This document shows, piece after piece, positions 1 to 8,015 of a stretch of DNA of 13,304 bases. The stretch covers positions 1-13,304 of the forward strand of contig DAOVIP010000009.1 in NCBI GenBank assembly GCA_030671465.1, read 5' to 3'. Numbering within the stretch: the first letter of the stretch is position 1; each line of letters opens with the position of its first letter. A program made the translations under genes and the position numbers. Under the pieces are notes generated by a model, which was given only the letters and a program-made list of their open reading frames with translations, did not search any database and had not been told where the DNA came from. The DNA is from Candidatus Aminicenantota bacterium (lineage in GTDB: Bacteria; Acidobacteriota; Aminicenantia; UBA2199).

Positions 1-1173
1 AAAAGAATATATCCCCAGCAGGAGATAGCCGCCCACATTCTGGGCGGGGTGGGAATCGACGAACAGGGCTTGGCTGGAATTGAATATGCTTTTGATGACC
101 TGATTAAGGGGAAAGGCGGACAGGTGGAGGTGCTGGTAGATGCTCGGCGGAAGATATTCAACTATCAATATCTGAATCATCCCGTTTCCGGCAGGGACAT
201 TCATCTTACCATCGATTCCACGGTTCAATTTTTTATTGAGAAGGAGCTGAAAAATCTCATCCGCCATTTCCGGGCCAAAGGCGGAAGTGTCATTGTCATG
301 GACTCCCATGAGGGATCGGTTATTGCCATGGCTAGCTACCCCACCTATAAACCCGAACGGCTGTCCCACACCCCCAGCCGGTTTTTAAAAAACTATTCCA
401 TATCCTTTCTTTGTGATCCGGGCTCCACGTTCAAAATTGTCCTGGCCTCTTCCGCCCTGGAGAACCGGGTATGTTATACCCAGCAGATTTTTGATTGTTA
501 CAATGGCAGCTACCAGATATTTAACCGGCAGATTTCGGATGTGCACGCCTTTAACAAGCTTAGCTTTGAGGACATTATTATCAAGTCAAGCAATATCGGG
601 GCCGTACGGGTCGGCTTGAGGCTGGGTAAAGAAAAATATTTCCAGACCATAAGTGATTTCGGTTTTGGTCATAAGACCGGAATCGGATTACCAGCGGAAG
701 AGAGCGGGATTTTAAATCCGCTGGGTAAATGGACCCGGACATCAATCGCCTCGCTGTCCTTCGGATATGAAATCAGCGTGACCCCGATTCAGATGCTCAG
801 AGCCTTTAATGTGATTGCCACCGGAGGGTATCTGGTTCAACCCCGGTTGCTCAAACAAATCGGCAGCCAGGTTCTCTCGCAGAGTAAGAAGCAGCGGGTG
901 CTGTCTCAATCCACTTCCCAAAAGATGCTGTCCATCATGACCAAAGTAGTGGAGTTGGGAACCGGAAAACAGTCGAAAATAGAGGGAATGACCATTGCTG
1001 GCAAAACCGGAACCGCCCAGAAAATTAAAAGGGGCAAATATGAAAAAATTTATGTCTCCTCTTTCGGTGGATTCTTTCCGGCCCAGGATCCGGTGGTGAC
1101 CATGTATGTGATCATTGATGAACCCAAGGGAAAATACTATGGCGGCGATGTGGCGGCTCCGCTTTTAAACTGA
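1..1173 (+). CDS. ftsI: FtsI-type class B penicillin-binding protein (septal peptidoglycan transpeptidase), 5'-truncated
   Basis: This D,D-transpeptidase cross-links septal peptidoglycan at the outer face of the inner membrane, as partner of FtsW. The reading frame is open from base 1 and reads KRIYPQQEIAAHILGGVGID, a typical family stretch ahead of the catalytic domain, so the true start lies outside the window; the GTG at 49 is internal. All three active-site motifs are present: STFK with the nucleophilic serine at codon 142 (bases 424-435), SSN at codons 196-198 and KTG at codons 335-337. The N-terminal membrane anchor and most of the pedestal domain lie off the left edge. No PASTA domain follows. 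The frame stops at TGA 1171-1173 just after GGDVAAP, earlier than expected, because of an apparent one-base deletion (separate entry). The position upstream of murE supports ftsI rather than a PBP2/mrdA paralogue, although class B PBPs are similar to one another. Confidence 0.93.
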   Translation, partial: KRIYPQQEIAAHILGGVGIDEQGLAGIEYAFDDLIKGKGGQVEVLVDARRKIFNYQYLNHPVSGRDIHLTIDSTVQFFIEKELKNLIRHFRAKGGSVIVMDSHEGSVIAMASYPTYKPERLSHTPSRFLKNYSISFLCDPGSTFKIVLASSALENRVCYTQQIFDCYNGSYQIFNRQISDVHAFNKLSFEDIIIKSSNIGAVRVGLRLGKEKYFQTISDFGFGHKTGIGLPAEESGILNPLGKWTRTSIASLSFGYEISVTPIQMLRAFNVIATGGYLVQPRLLKQIGSQVLSQSKKQRVLSQSTSQKMLSIMTKVVELGTGKQSKIEGMTIAGKTGTAQKIKRGKYEKIYVSSFGGFFPAQDPVVTMYVIIDEPKGKYYGGDVAAPLLN

Positions 1174-1244
1174 TCGCCGAGCGCTTGATGATATACCTGG
1201 AAATTTTTCCTGAATTAGATGGAAGAAATGAGATAAGAATATGA
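1159..1244 (+). other. ftsI: Frameshifted C-terminal tail of ftsI
   Basis: After the codons for GGDVAAP the frame gives LLN and then a stop. From 1164 another frame reads FKLIAERLMIYLEIFPELDG and onward to a TGA at 1242-1244. FK-x-IAE-x-hydrophobic is the usual ending of FtsI-type proteins after GGxVAAP. Adding one T to the four-T run at 1163-1166 would join the two parts as AAPLFKLIAERL. The corrected stop then overlaps the murE start as ATGA (1241-1244), the same join as murC/ftsQ. This is either a homopolymer sequencing or assembly error or a real C-terminal truncation. The coding sense is clear; which of the two explanations holds is not. Confidence 0.8.
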
Positions 1245-2740
1245 AAGCCCTGAAAGCATTATTGAAGCATGTGGATGTCATTAAAATCTGGGGAAACTCC
1301 GATATCCCCCTTTCGGGACTCCAACATGATTCCAGAAAAATAGTGAAGGGCAATTGTTTTTTTGCCGTGGGAGGATTCAAGTTTAACGGGATTGATTATT
1401 TGCCGGAAGCCATCAGAAATGGCGCCAATTCAGTGATCTCGGAATTTCCCCTGAATCGGAGATATAATAATTTGACCTGGGTTCAAGTCAGAAATACCCG
1501 AAAAGCCATCACCAAAATGGCTGCTCAATGGGCCGGAAATCCCTCGGACCAAATGTATGTGATCGGGGTTACTGGGACCAATGGAAAAACAACTGTGGTA
1601 TCTCTGATTCATTCAATTTTAAGCTCGCAGGAACCCACAGCCAAAATGGGTACTCTGGGTTTGGAATATAAAGCCGAATCCGGGGACCAGGCTGTATTTG
1701 AGAAAACCTCGCTCACCACTCCCGAGGCTCCGGATATTTTTGGATTTTTTTCCCGAATATTCAAGCAGGGTTGTCGAAATGTGGCAATGGAAGTCTCTTC
1801 GGTGGGCCTTAAACTTCACCGGGTCGAAGATGTATATTTTTCTCAAGGTATATTTACTTCGTTTTCAGGGGATCATCTGGATTTTCACAAAACCATGAGA
1901 AGTTATTTGGATTCGAAGTTGATGCTCTTTAAAAAGCTTGGACCTGAAGCCTGGGCGATTTTAAATGCCGATGAAGAAGATGTCTACCATCAAATTATCG
2001 AACACCTGAATTGCAAATACCTGACCTATGGGTTTTCTCCATCCGCCGATGTCAAGCCGCTAAAGTATGAATTTTCCCTGGATGGAATACAGTCAGTCAT
2101 TGAAACACCCAGGGGGAAAATTGAAATCGAAAGCCGCCTGATCGGAAGGGTCAATTTGCTCAACTTGCTGGCTGCAATCAGTTCTGCCATTATAAAAGAT
2201 GTCCCTCCCGATGATATAGCCCGGGCTATTAAATCTTTAAAACCGGTCAGAGGTCGGCTGGATTTTACCTACCAAAATGATTTTTCGGTCATAATTGATT
2301 ATGCCCATACCGACCAGGCCTTAAAAAATCTCCTTGAATCCCTGAAGGAAATCGCAGTCGGCCGGATTATTCTTGTTTTTGGTGCCGGTGGTTCAAGGGA
2401 TAAATCAAAAAGGCCTCGAATGGGTGAAGTGGCCTCCATCTATGCCGATTATGTGGTTGTCACCAGTGATAATCCACGTAATGAAAAACCCGAGAGCATT
2501 ATTAACGATATCTTAGGCGGTTTTAAAACCGGGTTCAATTCCTATACCACCATTGTCAATAGAGAAGAGGCCATTAAAAAGGCACTGGATCTGGTCAAAA
2601 AGGATGATCTGCTGGTGGTTGCTGGTAAGGGTCATGAGGATTATCAGATATTCAAGGACCGAACCATTCATTTTGATGATTATGAAGTGGTGCGGAGGGA
2701 ATTGGCAGAAAGGGAATCCAGAGGTAGGCGGCATGCCTGA
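1241..2740 (+). CDS. murE: UDP-N-acetylmuramoyl-L-alanyl-D-glutamate--2,6-diaminopimelate ligase (MurE)
   Basis: This cytoplasmic ATP-dependent ligase adds the third residue of the peptidoglycan stem peptide. The product is 499 aa, normal for the family, with N-terminal, central ATPase and C-terminal Mur ligase domains in order. Visible motifs are the P-loop VTGTNGKTT at 110-118, TTPEAPD at 160-166, the lysine in SKLMLF (K226) matching the family's carbamylated lysine, IDYAHTDQAL at 352-361, SRDKSKRP at 385-392 and GKGHEDYQ at 462-469. DNPR at 410-413 is the signature of meso-diaminopimelate rather than lysine ligases. Two unusual spots are EVSSVGL (183-190 region), where most MurE proteins have a histidine in EVSSHxL, and GAGGSRDK for the common GCGGDRDK. 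The ATG at 1241 is the first codon of a typical MurE N-terminus and overlaps the frame-corrected ftsI stop. The stop overlaps the murF start by 8 bases. Confidence 0.97.
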   Translation: MKALKALLKHVDVIKIWGNSDIPLSGLQHDSRKIVKGNCFFAVGGFKFNGIDYLPEAIRNGANSVISEFPLNRRYNNLTWVQVRNTRKAITKMAAQWAGNPSDQMYVIGVTGTNGKTTVVSLIHSILSSQEPTAKMGTLGLEYKAESGDQAVFEKTSLTTPEAPDIFGFFSRIFKQGCRNVAMEVSSVGLKLHRVEDVYFSQGIFTSFSGDHLDFHKTMRSYLDSKLMLFKKLGPEAWAILNADEEDVYHQIIEHLNCKYLTYGFSPSADVKPLKYEFSLDGIQSVIETPRGKIEIESRLIGRVNLLNLLAAISSAIIKDVPPDDIARAIKSLKPVRGRLDFTYQNDFSVIIDYAHTDQALKNLLESLKEIAVGRIILVFGAGGSRDKSKRPRMGEVASIYADYVVVTSDNPRNEKPESIINDILGGFKTGFNSYTTIVNREEAIKKALDLVKKDDLLVVAGKGHEDYQIFKDRTIHFDDYEVVRRELAERESRGRRHA

Positions 2741-4121
2741 ACTGACTGTAGAAGAAATCCTGGAGGTCACTGCCGGTCATCTGTCTGACCCCGGAAGGAA
2801 CCTGAAATTTTCTCACTTTCATTTCGATACCCGGTTAATCAAAGAGGATCATACCTTGTTTTTTGCCCTGAAAACCGAAAGCAATGACGGCCACAAATAT
2901 GTTGATCGGATACTGAATAATAAACATTGCGGAGCAGTGGTTTCCAGACATTTTGATGGGGGGAGTTCACGATTTCCCCTCATACGGGTGGATGATCCCC
3001 TGAAGGCTGCCCATAAACTGGGGAGTTATGTACGGAAAAAATACAATTCAATCAAATATATCGGTGTCACCGGCAGTGCCGGTAAAACCACCACCAAGGA
3101 ATTTCTTTATCAGATACTTTCCAGTAGATATTCCGCTTTTCGTTCCATTGAAAACTGGAATAACTGGATCGGGATGCCGTTTTCACTACTGGCCATGCAG
3201 GGTGATGAACAGGTCGCTGTATTTGAGCTGGCCATGAGTTATCCGGGCATCGGAGAGATCGATTGTCTGGCCGAGATTCTGAAACCCGATCTGGCCATTA
3301 TTTTGAATGTTTATCCGGTACATATGGAGTTCTTGAAAAATCTGGATAATGTGGCCAGGGGAAAATCGGAAATTCTGAATTATCTATCTTCGGATTCCAC
3401 AGCCTTTATCACCGGTGATTCCGAAGCCATTCTCAAACAGGTCAGCACCAAGCCCGGCAGGAAAATATATTTCGGTCACCGTGCCGAATTCAATCAAATT
3501 GTGTTGAAAGCAATGGATCGGATAAAGAATGGTTCCCGTATCATTATTGACTTCTACGGTATTGAAACCGAATTTGTTACCCATATTATCAATAAGACCC
3601 ATCTCGAAAATTTGTTTGCCTCTATCATTGTGTCCCAGAGCATCGGACTCAAGAACGAAGACATTCAGTCTGCCCTGAAGAATATCAAACCCCTGCCCGG
3701 GAGGGGTGAGATACGTCAGTACAGGGATTTGACCATCGTTGATGAAACCTATAATTCCAATCCCGAAGCCCTGAAAAAGACCCTGAAATGGATTGATGAA
3801 GAATTCAATGAAAATAAAATCGCAGTGGTCGGAGATATGCTGGAACTCGGTGAGGATGAAGCTCTGTATCATTTCCAGGTCGGGCAGTTTTTTGCCACCC
3901 TTAATTTTGATCACCTGGTGGTGGTTGGTAAGCGATCAAAAAAAATTGCCGAAGGTGCTGAAAAGGCCGGTTTTAATCCGGACCACATAAAACAGTGTGA
4001 GGTCTCTGAAGAAGCCGGAGAGTATCTGAAAAAAATTGTAAATCCCCACAGTATCATTCTGCTAAAGGCGTCCCGGGATATCAGGTTGGAAAAAGCAATA
4101 AGGGAGTTTCACCATGAATGA
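2733..4121 (+). CDS. murF: UDP-N-acetylmuramoyl-tripeptide--D-alanyl-D-alanine ligase (MurF)
   Basis: MurF adds D-Ala-D-Ala to the UDP-MurNAc tripeptide, completing the cytoplasmic pentapeptide precursor. The product is 462 aa. The start is the ATG at 2733 (MPELTVEEILEVTAG), preceded by GAGGT at 2721-2725 and overlapping the murE stop by 8 bases; an in-frame ATG at 2553 only adds nonsense from inside murE. Motifs are HFDTR near residue 32, the P-loop VTGSAGKTTTKEF at 112-124, ENWNNWIGMPFSLL at 140-153, LNVYPVHMEFL at 191-201 with the nearby lysine of GKSEIL (K211), VDETYNSNPEA at 336-346 and VVGDMLELGE at 365-374. Small departures from common forms are ELAMSYPGIGEID (usually ELGMNxPGEI) and LKASRDIRLEK (usually VKGSRxxRMEK). 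In most dcw clusters mraY follows murF; here murD starts inside the murF stop region. Confidence 0.96.
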   Translation: MPELTVEEILEVTAGHLSDPGRNLKFSHFHFDTRLIKEDHTLFFALKTESNDGHKYVDRILNNKHCGAVVSRHFDGGSSRFPLIRVDDPLKAAHKLGSYVRKKYNSIKYIGVTGSAGKTTTKEFLYQILSSRYSAFRSIENWNNWIGMPFSLLAMQGDEQVAVFELAMSYPGIGEIDCLAEILKPDLAIILNVYPVHMEFLKNLDNVARGKSEILNYLSSDSTAFITGDSEAILKQVSTKPGRKIYFGHRAEFNQIVLKAMDRIKNGSRIIIDFYGIETEFVTHIINKTHLENLFASIIVSQSIGLKNEDIQSALKNIKPLPGRGEIRQYRDLTIVDETYNSNPEALKKTLKWIDEEFNENKIAVVGDMLELGEDEALYHFQVGQFFATLNFDHLVVVGKRSKKIAEGAEKAGFNPDHIKQCEVSEEAGEYLKKIVNPHSIILLKASRDIRLEKAIREFHHE

Positions 4122-5517
4122 GTTTGTTTCGGCTTCCGGTCAGAAATTGCTTGGTGATGTCCGGAATATCGCTGTGATTGGATTCGGTAAAACCGGAAAA
4201 GCTCTCCTGAATTTTTTGATGGCAAAAAATATTGGCCGGCAGCTTTTTCTTTTTAATGATGATGTTATCCGGGATGAAAAAGAAAAACAATCTTTCCGAC
4301 AGAACGGTGTTGAGTTTCTTGAGGGAGAGAAAAGCTTTGCCAGACTGCAGGAGATGGATTTGATGGTGATCAGCCCGGGAGTTGACGGCCGGAATCCAAG
4401 GTTTGAAGAGCTTCGAAAATCCGGACAGAAAATTATTTCCGAAATTGAACTTGCCTCTTATTTCATTCCCTCAAAAATTATCGCGGTGACCGGAACCAAT
4501 GGCAAATCCACCACGGTCAGTCTGATTCACCATATCCTGAGTTTCAATGGTTTACCGGCAGTACTGGCGGGTAACATCGGGAATCCCCTGATTGCTGAAG
4601 TCATGGGATTGAATCCGGAAAGCATAGTGATCCTGGAAGTATCCAGTTTCCAATTGGAAGAGATTGTTCATTTCCGGCCCGATATAGGTGTCTTGCTGAA
4701 TGTGACCCCGGATCATCTGGATCGATATTCCGATATGGCAGCCTATCTGTCTACCAAAATAAAAATCGGTCAGAATCAAAATCGGGATGATTTTTTAATA
4801 TATAACAATGATGACAACTGGTTGCGGGAACATATTGATTCCCGGGCTCATCTGATCGGTTTTTCCATCACCCAAAAGCTGGAGAAAGGCTATTTTATTG
4901 AAAATAATCAGGTCATCGATAGTCTAAACCCGAAACCGGAAAAAATTTCTCTGGATAACAATCCGTTAATGGGAATTCATAACCTGGAGAATGTACTTTC
5001 ATCGGTTATTGTTTGCCGGTTGCTGGGTTTATCTGCTGAAAAAATCGAGACCGGTATGCAGGGCTTCAAGGGTTTGCCTCACCGGACCGAAGTCCTGGGG
5101 AAAATCGGCCGGGTGGAATTTATCAATGATTCAAAAGCAACCAATGTGGATGCGACATTGAAAGCCATAAACAGTTTCAATTCCGGTGTGGTATTGATTC
5201 TGGGGGGCAAGGACAAGGGGGGTGATTTTCAGATCCTGAAAGCACCCATCAAACAGAGAACCAGCCGGGTATTGCTGGTCGGAAGCGCAGCCAGCCGGAT
5301 TTATTCCGAGTTGGCCTCGGTCAAGGCCAAAATGCATATGGTCAGAGATTTACGAGAAGCGGTAAGAGAGGGATTCAATACCTTGAAACAACAGGGCGGA
5401 ACGGTTTTGCTGGCTCCGGGATGTGCCAGTTTTGATATGTTCGATAACTTTGAACACCGGGGCGAATGTTTTAAAAAGGAATTCCTGACTTTAAAGCGAG
5501 AAGTGGAAAATGGTTAA
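4114..5517 (+). CDS. murD: UDP-N-acetylmuramoyl-L-alanine--D-glutamate ligase (MurD)
   Basis: MurD adds D-glutamate to UDP-MurNAc-L-alanine in the cytoplasm. The product is 467 aa, within the usual range. Domains in order are a Rossmann-like N-terminal domain (AVIGFGKTGKA at 20-30, ISPGVDGRNP at 86-95, SEIELAS at 109-115), the ATPase domain with P-loop VTGTNGKSTT at 125-134, LEVSSFQLE at 174-182 and LNVTPDHLDRY at 195-205, and a C-terminal domain with NDSKATNVDAT at 338-348, LGGKDKGGDF at 363-372 and the strong LAPGCASFDMFDNFEHRG at 433-450. The ATG at 4114 has AGGGAG about seven bases upstream and overlaps the murF stop by 8 bases. There is no room for mraY between murF and murD, its usual place. 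Confidence 0.97.
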   Translation: MNEFVSASGQKLLGDVRNIAVIGFGKTGKALLNFLMAKNIGRQLFLFNDDVIRDEKEKQSFRQNGVEFLEGEKSFARLQEMDLMVISPGVDGRNPRFEELRKSGQKIISEIELASYFIPSKIIAVTGTNGKSTTVSLIHHILSFNGLPAVLAGNIGNPLIAEVMGLNPESIVILEVSSFQLEEIVHFRPDIGVLLNVTPDHLDRYSDMAAYLSTKIKIGQNQNRDDFLIYNNDDNWLREHIDSRAHLIGFSITQKLEKGYFIENNQVIDSLNPKPEKISLDNNPLMGIHNLENVLSSVIVCRLLGLSAEKIETGMQGFKGLPHRTEVLGKIGRVEFINDSKATNVDATLKAINSFNSGVVLILGGKDKGGDFQILKAPIKQRTSRVLLVGSAASRIYSELASVKAKMHMVRDLREAVREGFNTLKQQGGTVLLAPGCASFDMFDNFEHRGECFKKEFLTLKREVENG

Positions 5518-6616
5518 AAACGTAGGCTTGGATAAATTGCTCATTATGACTGTAGTCTTTTTAATGCTATTCGGTCTGATCATGATTTACAACTCCACCA
5601 TGATTCTGGCTAAGGAAAAGTATGCGGACAGTTTTTATTTCTTTAAAAAACAGATTCTCTGGATTGCGGTTGGGTTGGTGGTTTTCAGTTTAATTTCTCT
5701 CTTGAAAAACCCAGTATACCTCAACCAGAAATTTATTTTCCTGATCCTGGTGGTTTCCATCATGGCTCTTTTTATGGTTTTCTTCTCGGGAAAAATCAAT
5801 AATACCTATCGGTGGATACGTTTTGCCGGTTTTTCCATTCAGCCTTCAGAGTTTGCCAAGATTTCAGTCATACTATACCTGTCCTATTTATTCGGTAAGA
5901 AAAAATATGATGTGAATAATCTGAAAAAACTGATTGTTTTGTTAATCCCCATCTTTATTATCGAGCTCCTGATATTCAAGGAACCCGATTATGGCAATTT
6001 CTTTTTGATATTGCTGGTGACCATGATTTTATTGTTTGTGGCTGGTTTAAAGTTCCGGTACTTTTTCGTTGCCTTCATTTTGATTTCAGTACTGACCTTC
6101 ATTTCCTTGAAGCTCAGTCCCGAAAGGATGAACCGGATCAAGGCCTATCTGAATCCCCAGGAATATGCCTTAACCTATAATTTTCAGACCATGCAGTCGA
6201 TATATGCCCTGGGATCCGGAGGGATTTTCGGTCAGGGCCTGGGCAAATCCACCCAGAAATTGTACTTTTTGCCCTATGCCTATACGGATTTTATCTACTC
6301 AATCATCGGGGAAGAGGTCGGATTGATCGGGGCACTGCTGATATTGGGTCTGTTTTTTGTATTTCTGATCCGTGGCCTGCTGATTGCCAAACAATCGGGA
6401 AATCTGCAGACCTATCTGCTTGGGATCGGATTGACATTTTTAATCATTTCCCAGGCGTTGCTGAATATTTCCGTAACCCTGGGGATTTTACCGAACAAAG
6501 GAATTCCCCTTCCCTTTGTTTCTATCGGAGGGAGTTCCTTAATGGCTTCCCTGATTATAGCCGGAATCATTATCAATATTTCAAAACACAGGAAAATGGT
6601 GTTTCTAAATGATTGA
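5510..6616 (+). CDS. ftsW: FtsW, SEDS-family septal peptidoglycan glycosyltransferase
   Basis: FtsW is a polytopic inner-membrane protein that polymerises lipid II into glycan strands at the septum together with FtsI. The product is 368 aa with about ten hydrophobic segments (for example near 10-28, 47-64, 72-92, 163-180, 182-200, 270-292, 301-322 and 335-357). Family motifs are RWIRFAGFSIQPSEFAK at 101-117, FKEPDYGN at 156-163, IYALGSGGIFGQGLGKSTQK at 231-250 and LPNKGIPLPFVSIGGSS at 327-343. D260 in AYTDFIYSIIGEE aligns with the aspartate shown to be essential in RodA/FtsW proteins; the common histidine two residues before it is a tyrosine here. The dcw position supports FtsW rather than RodA. 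The start at 5510 overlaps the murD stop by 8 bases and has only a weak purine-rich stretch upstream. murG, which usually follows, is absent. Confidence 0.95.
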   Translation: MVKNVGLDKLLIMTVVFLMLFGLIMIYNSTMILAKEKYADSFYFFKKQILWIAVGLVVFSLISLLKNPVYLNQKFIFLILVVSIMALFMVFFSGKINNTYRWIRFAGFSIQPSEFAKISVILYLSYLFGKKKYDVNNLKKLIVLLIPIFIIELLIFKEPDYGNFFLILLVTMILLFVAGLKFRYFFVAFILISVLTFISLKLSPERMNRIKAYLNPQEYALTYNFQTMQSIYALGSGGIFGQGLGKSTQKLYFLPYAYTDFIYSIIGEEVGLIGALLILGLFFVFLIRGLLIAKQSGNLQTYLLGIGLTFLIISQALLNISVTLGILPNKGIPLPFVSIGGSSLMASLIIAGIIINISKHRKMVFLND

Positions 6617-8015
6617 ATACAGCCGGATAAAGAAAATTCATTTTGTCGGTATCGGCGGATCGGGAATGTCCGGTATTGCCGAGGTATTACACAATATGGG
6701 ATTCGAAATCAGCGGCTCAGACGTGGCTGAGAACTACAGTGTAAACCGGTTGAGAAGCCTGGGGGTGACCATCTATCTGGGACATGGCCGGGATCAGGTG
6801 AAAAATGTCGAAACCCTGGTCTATTCCAGTGCCATCACCCGGGACAATATTGAGGTTCAGGCGGCACTGGAGAGAAAGATTCCGGTGATATCCAGGGCCG
6901 AGATGCTGTCTGAACTAATGCGAATGAAATTTTCCATTGCCATTGCCGGAACCCATGGGAAGACCACTACCACTTCTATGATTTCTACGATACTCAGTAC
7001 GGCTGACAAGGATCCCACTTTTGTGGTGGGTGGTAAGTTGAAGATAGAAGAGAGCGGGGCCAAGCTGGGGAAATCGACCTATCTTATTGCCGAAGCTGAT
7101 GAGTCGGATGGAAGCTTTTTAAAATTGTTTCCCACCATCGCCGTTATTACCAACATAGAAGATGATCATATTGACTATTATAAAACCATGGATAATCTCA
7201 AAAATGCTTTTATAGAGTTCTGCAATAAAGTGCCATTCTACGGTTCGGTGATTGTCAATAGCAACTGCGAAAATTCCCGGATAATTATTCCCGCTCTGAA
7301 TAAGCGGGTCATTACCTATGGCACTGAGGGGGAACCCTTTGTCAAGGCCGACAGGGTGCGTCATTCCATATTCCAGGCCAGTTATGATTTGATTCTGGGT
7401 GGCCGCCAGCATGGACAGGTGATTCTGAATGTCGGTGGTTTTCACAATGTAATGAATTCTCTGGCAGCCATTACCGCAGCCTATGAAATCGGATTGGGCA
7501 TACCCATCATTAAGGAAGGATTAAGGCGGTTTTTTCTGCCGGAAAGGCGTTTCCAGGTTCTGTTTTTCAATCAAACCAACCTGGTTGTAGATGACTATGC
7601 CCATCATCCCACCGAGATAACCGCCACCATCGAAACCTTGAAAACCGGAGGTTTTAAACGCTTGATCGTGGTATTTCAACCCCACCGTTTTACCCGGTTA
7701 AAGTTACTGGTAGATAAATTTTCAGGTGCTTTTTCAGGGGCTGATCAACTGATCATTACGAAATTGTATGCGGCCGGGCAAAAGAAGATTGAGAATGTGA
7801 ACAGCCAGTTGCTGGTGGAAAAAATACGGGAGAGTGGCTCTGGGGATGTCCTGTATCTTGAAAGTTTCGATGAGATCAGTGCATACCTGAAGAAAGAGTT
7901 CAAAAAGGGTGATGCAATAGCCTTTCTGTCAGCAGGTGATTTGACTGAATTGGCCCATCAGTTTGGTAAATGGCTGGAAGCAACCGGGAAACCGGCAGGA
8001 GAGGAGAAAACATGA
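6609..8015 (+). CDS. murC: UDP-N-acetylmuramate--L-alanine ligase (MurC)
   Basis: MurC adds the first stem-peptide residue, L-alanine, to UDP-MurNAc in the cytoplasm. The product is 468 aa, normal for the family. Motifs are IHFVGIGGSGMSGIAEVL at 10-27 with GSD at 36-38, the P-loop AGTHGKTTTTSM at 113-124, EADESDGSF at 162-170, NIEDDHIDYY at 182-191, VDDYAHHPTEI at 327-337 and, further on, FQPHRFTR. The start overlaps the ftsW stop by 8 bases (ATGATTGA) and the only purine-rich ribosome-binding sequence, AGGA, is about 15 bases upstream, so initiation probably depends on translation of ftsW. The end overlaps ftsQ by ATGA. It follows ftsW directly, where murG normally intervenes, and is followed by ftsQ without the usual murB and ddl. 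Confidence 0.97.
   Translation: MIEYSRIKKIHFVGIGGSGMSGIAEVLHNMGFEISGSDVAENYSVNRLRSLGVTIYLGHGRDQVKNVETLVYSSAITRDNIEVQAALERKIPVISRAEMLSELMRMKFSIAIAGTHGKTTTTSMISTILSTADKDPTFVVGGKLKIEESGAKLGKSTYLIAEADESDGSFLKLFPTIAVITNIEDDHIDYYKTMDNLKNAFIEFCNKVPFYGSVIVNSNCENSRIIIPALNKRVITYGTEGEPFVKADRVRHSIFQASYDLILGGRQHGQVILNVGGFHNVMNSLAAITAAYEIGLGIPIIKEGLRRFFLPERRFQVLFFNQTNLVVDDYAHHPTEITATIETLKTGGFKRLIVVFQPHRFTRLKLLVDKFSGAFSGADQLIITKLYAAGQKKIENVNSQLLVEKIRESGSGDVLYLESFDEISAYLKKEFKKGDAIAFLSAGDLTELAHQFGKWLEATGKPAGEEKT

Noticed and set aside
2553..2732. In-frame upstream extension of murF beginning with ATG at 2553
   Set aside because: It lies fully inside murE and its residues (rich in W, R and K) do not resemble MurF, whereas the ATG at 2733 has a Shine-Dalgarno sequence and begins a typical MurF N-terminus.
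3384..3914. 176-codon open frame on the minus strand
   Set aside because: It is antisense to the conserved middle of murF, with no family resemblance, and is explained as a shadow of murF codon usage.
7970..8011. Earlier ftsQ start at 7970
   Set aside because: It would overlap murC by 46 bases and adds 14 polar residues; the ATG at 8012 has AGGAGAGG upstream and gives an ATGA overlap.
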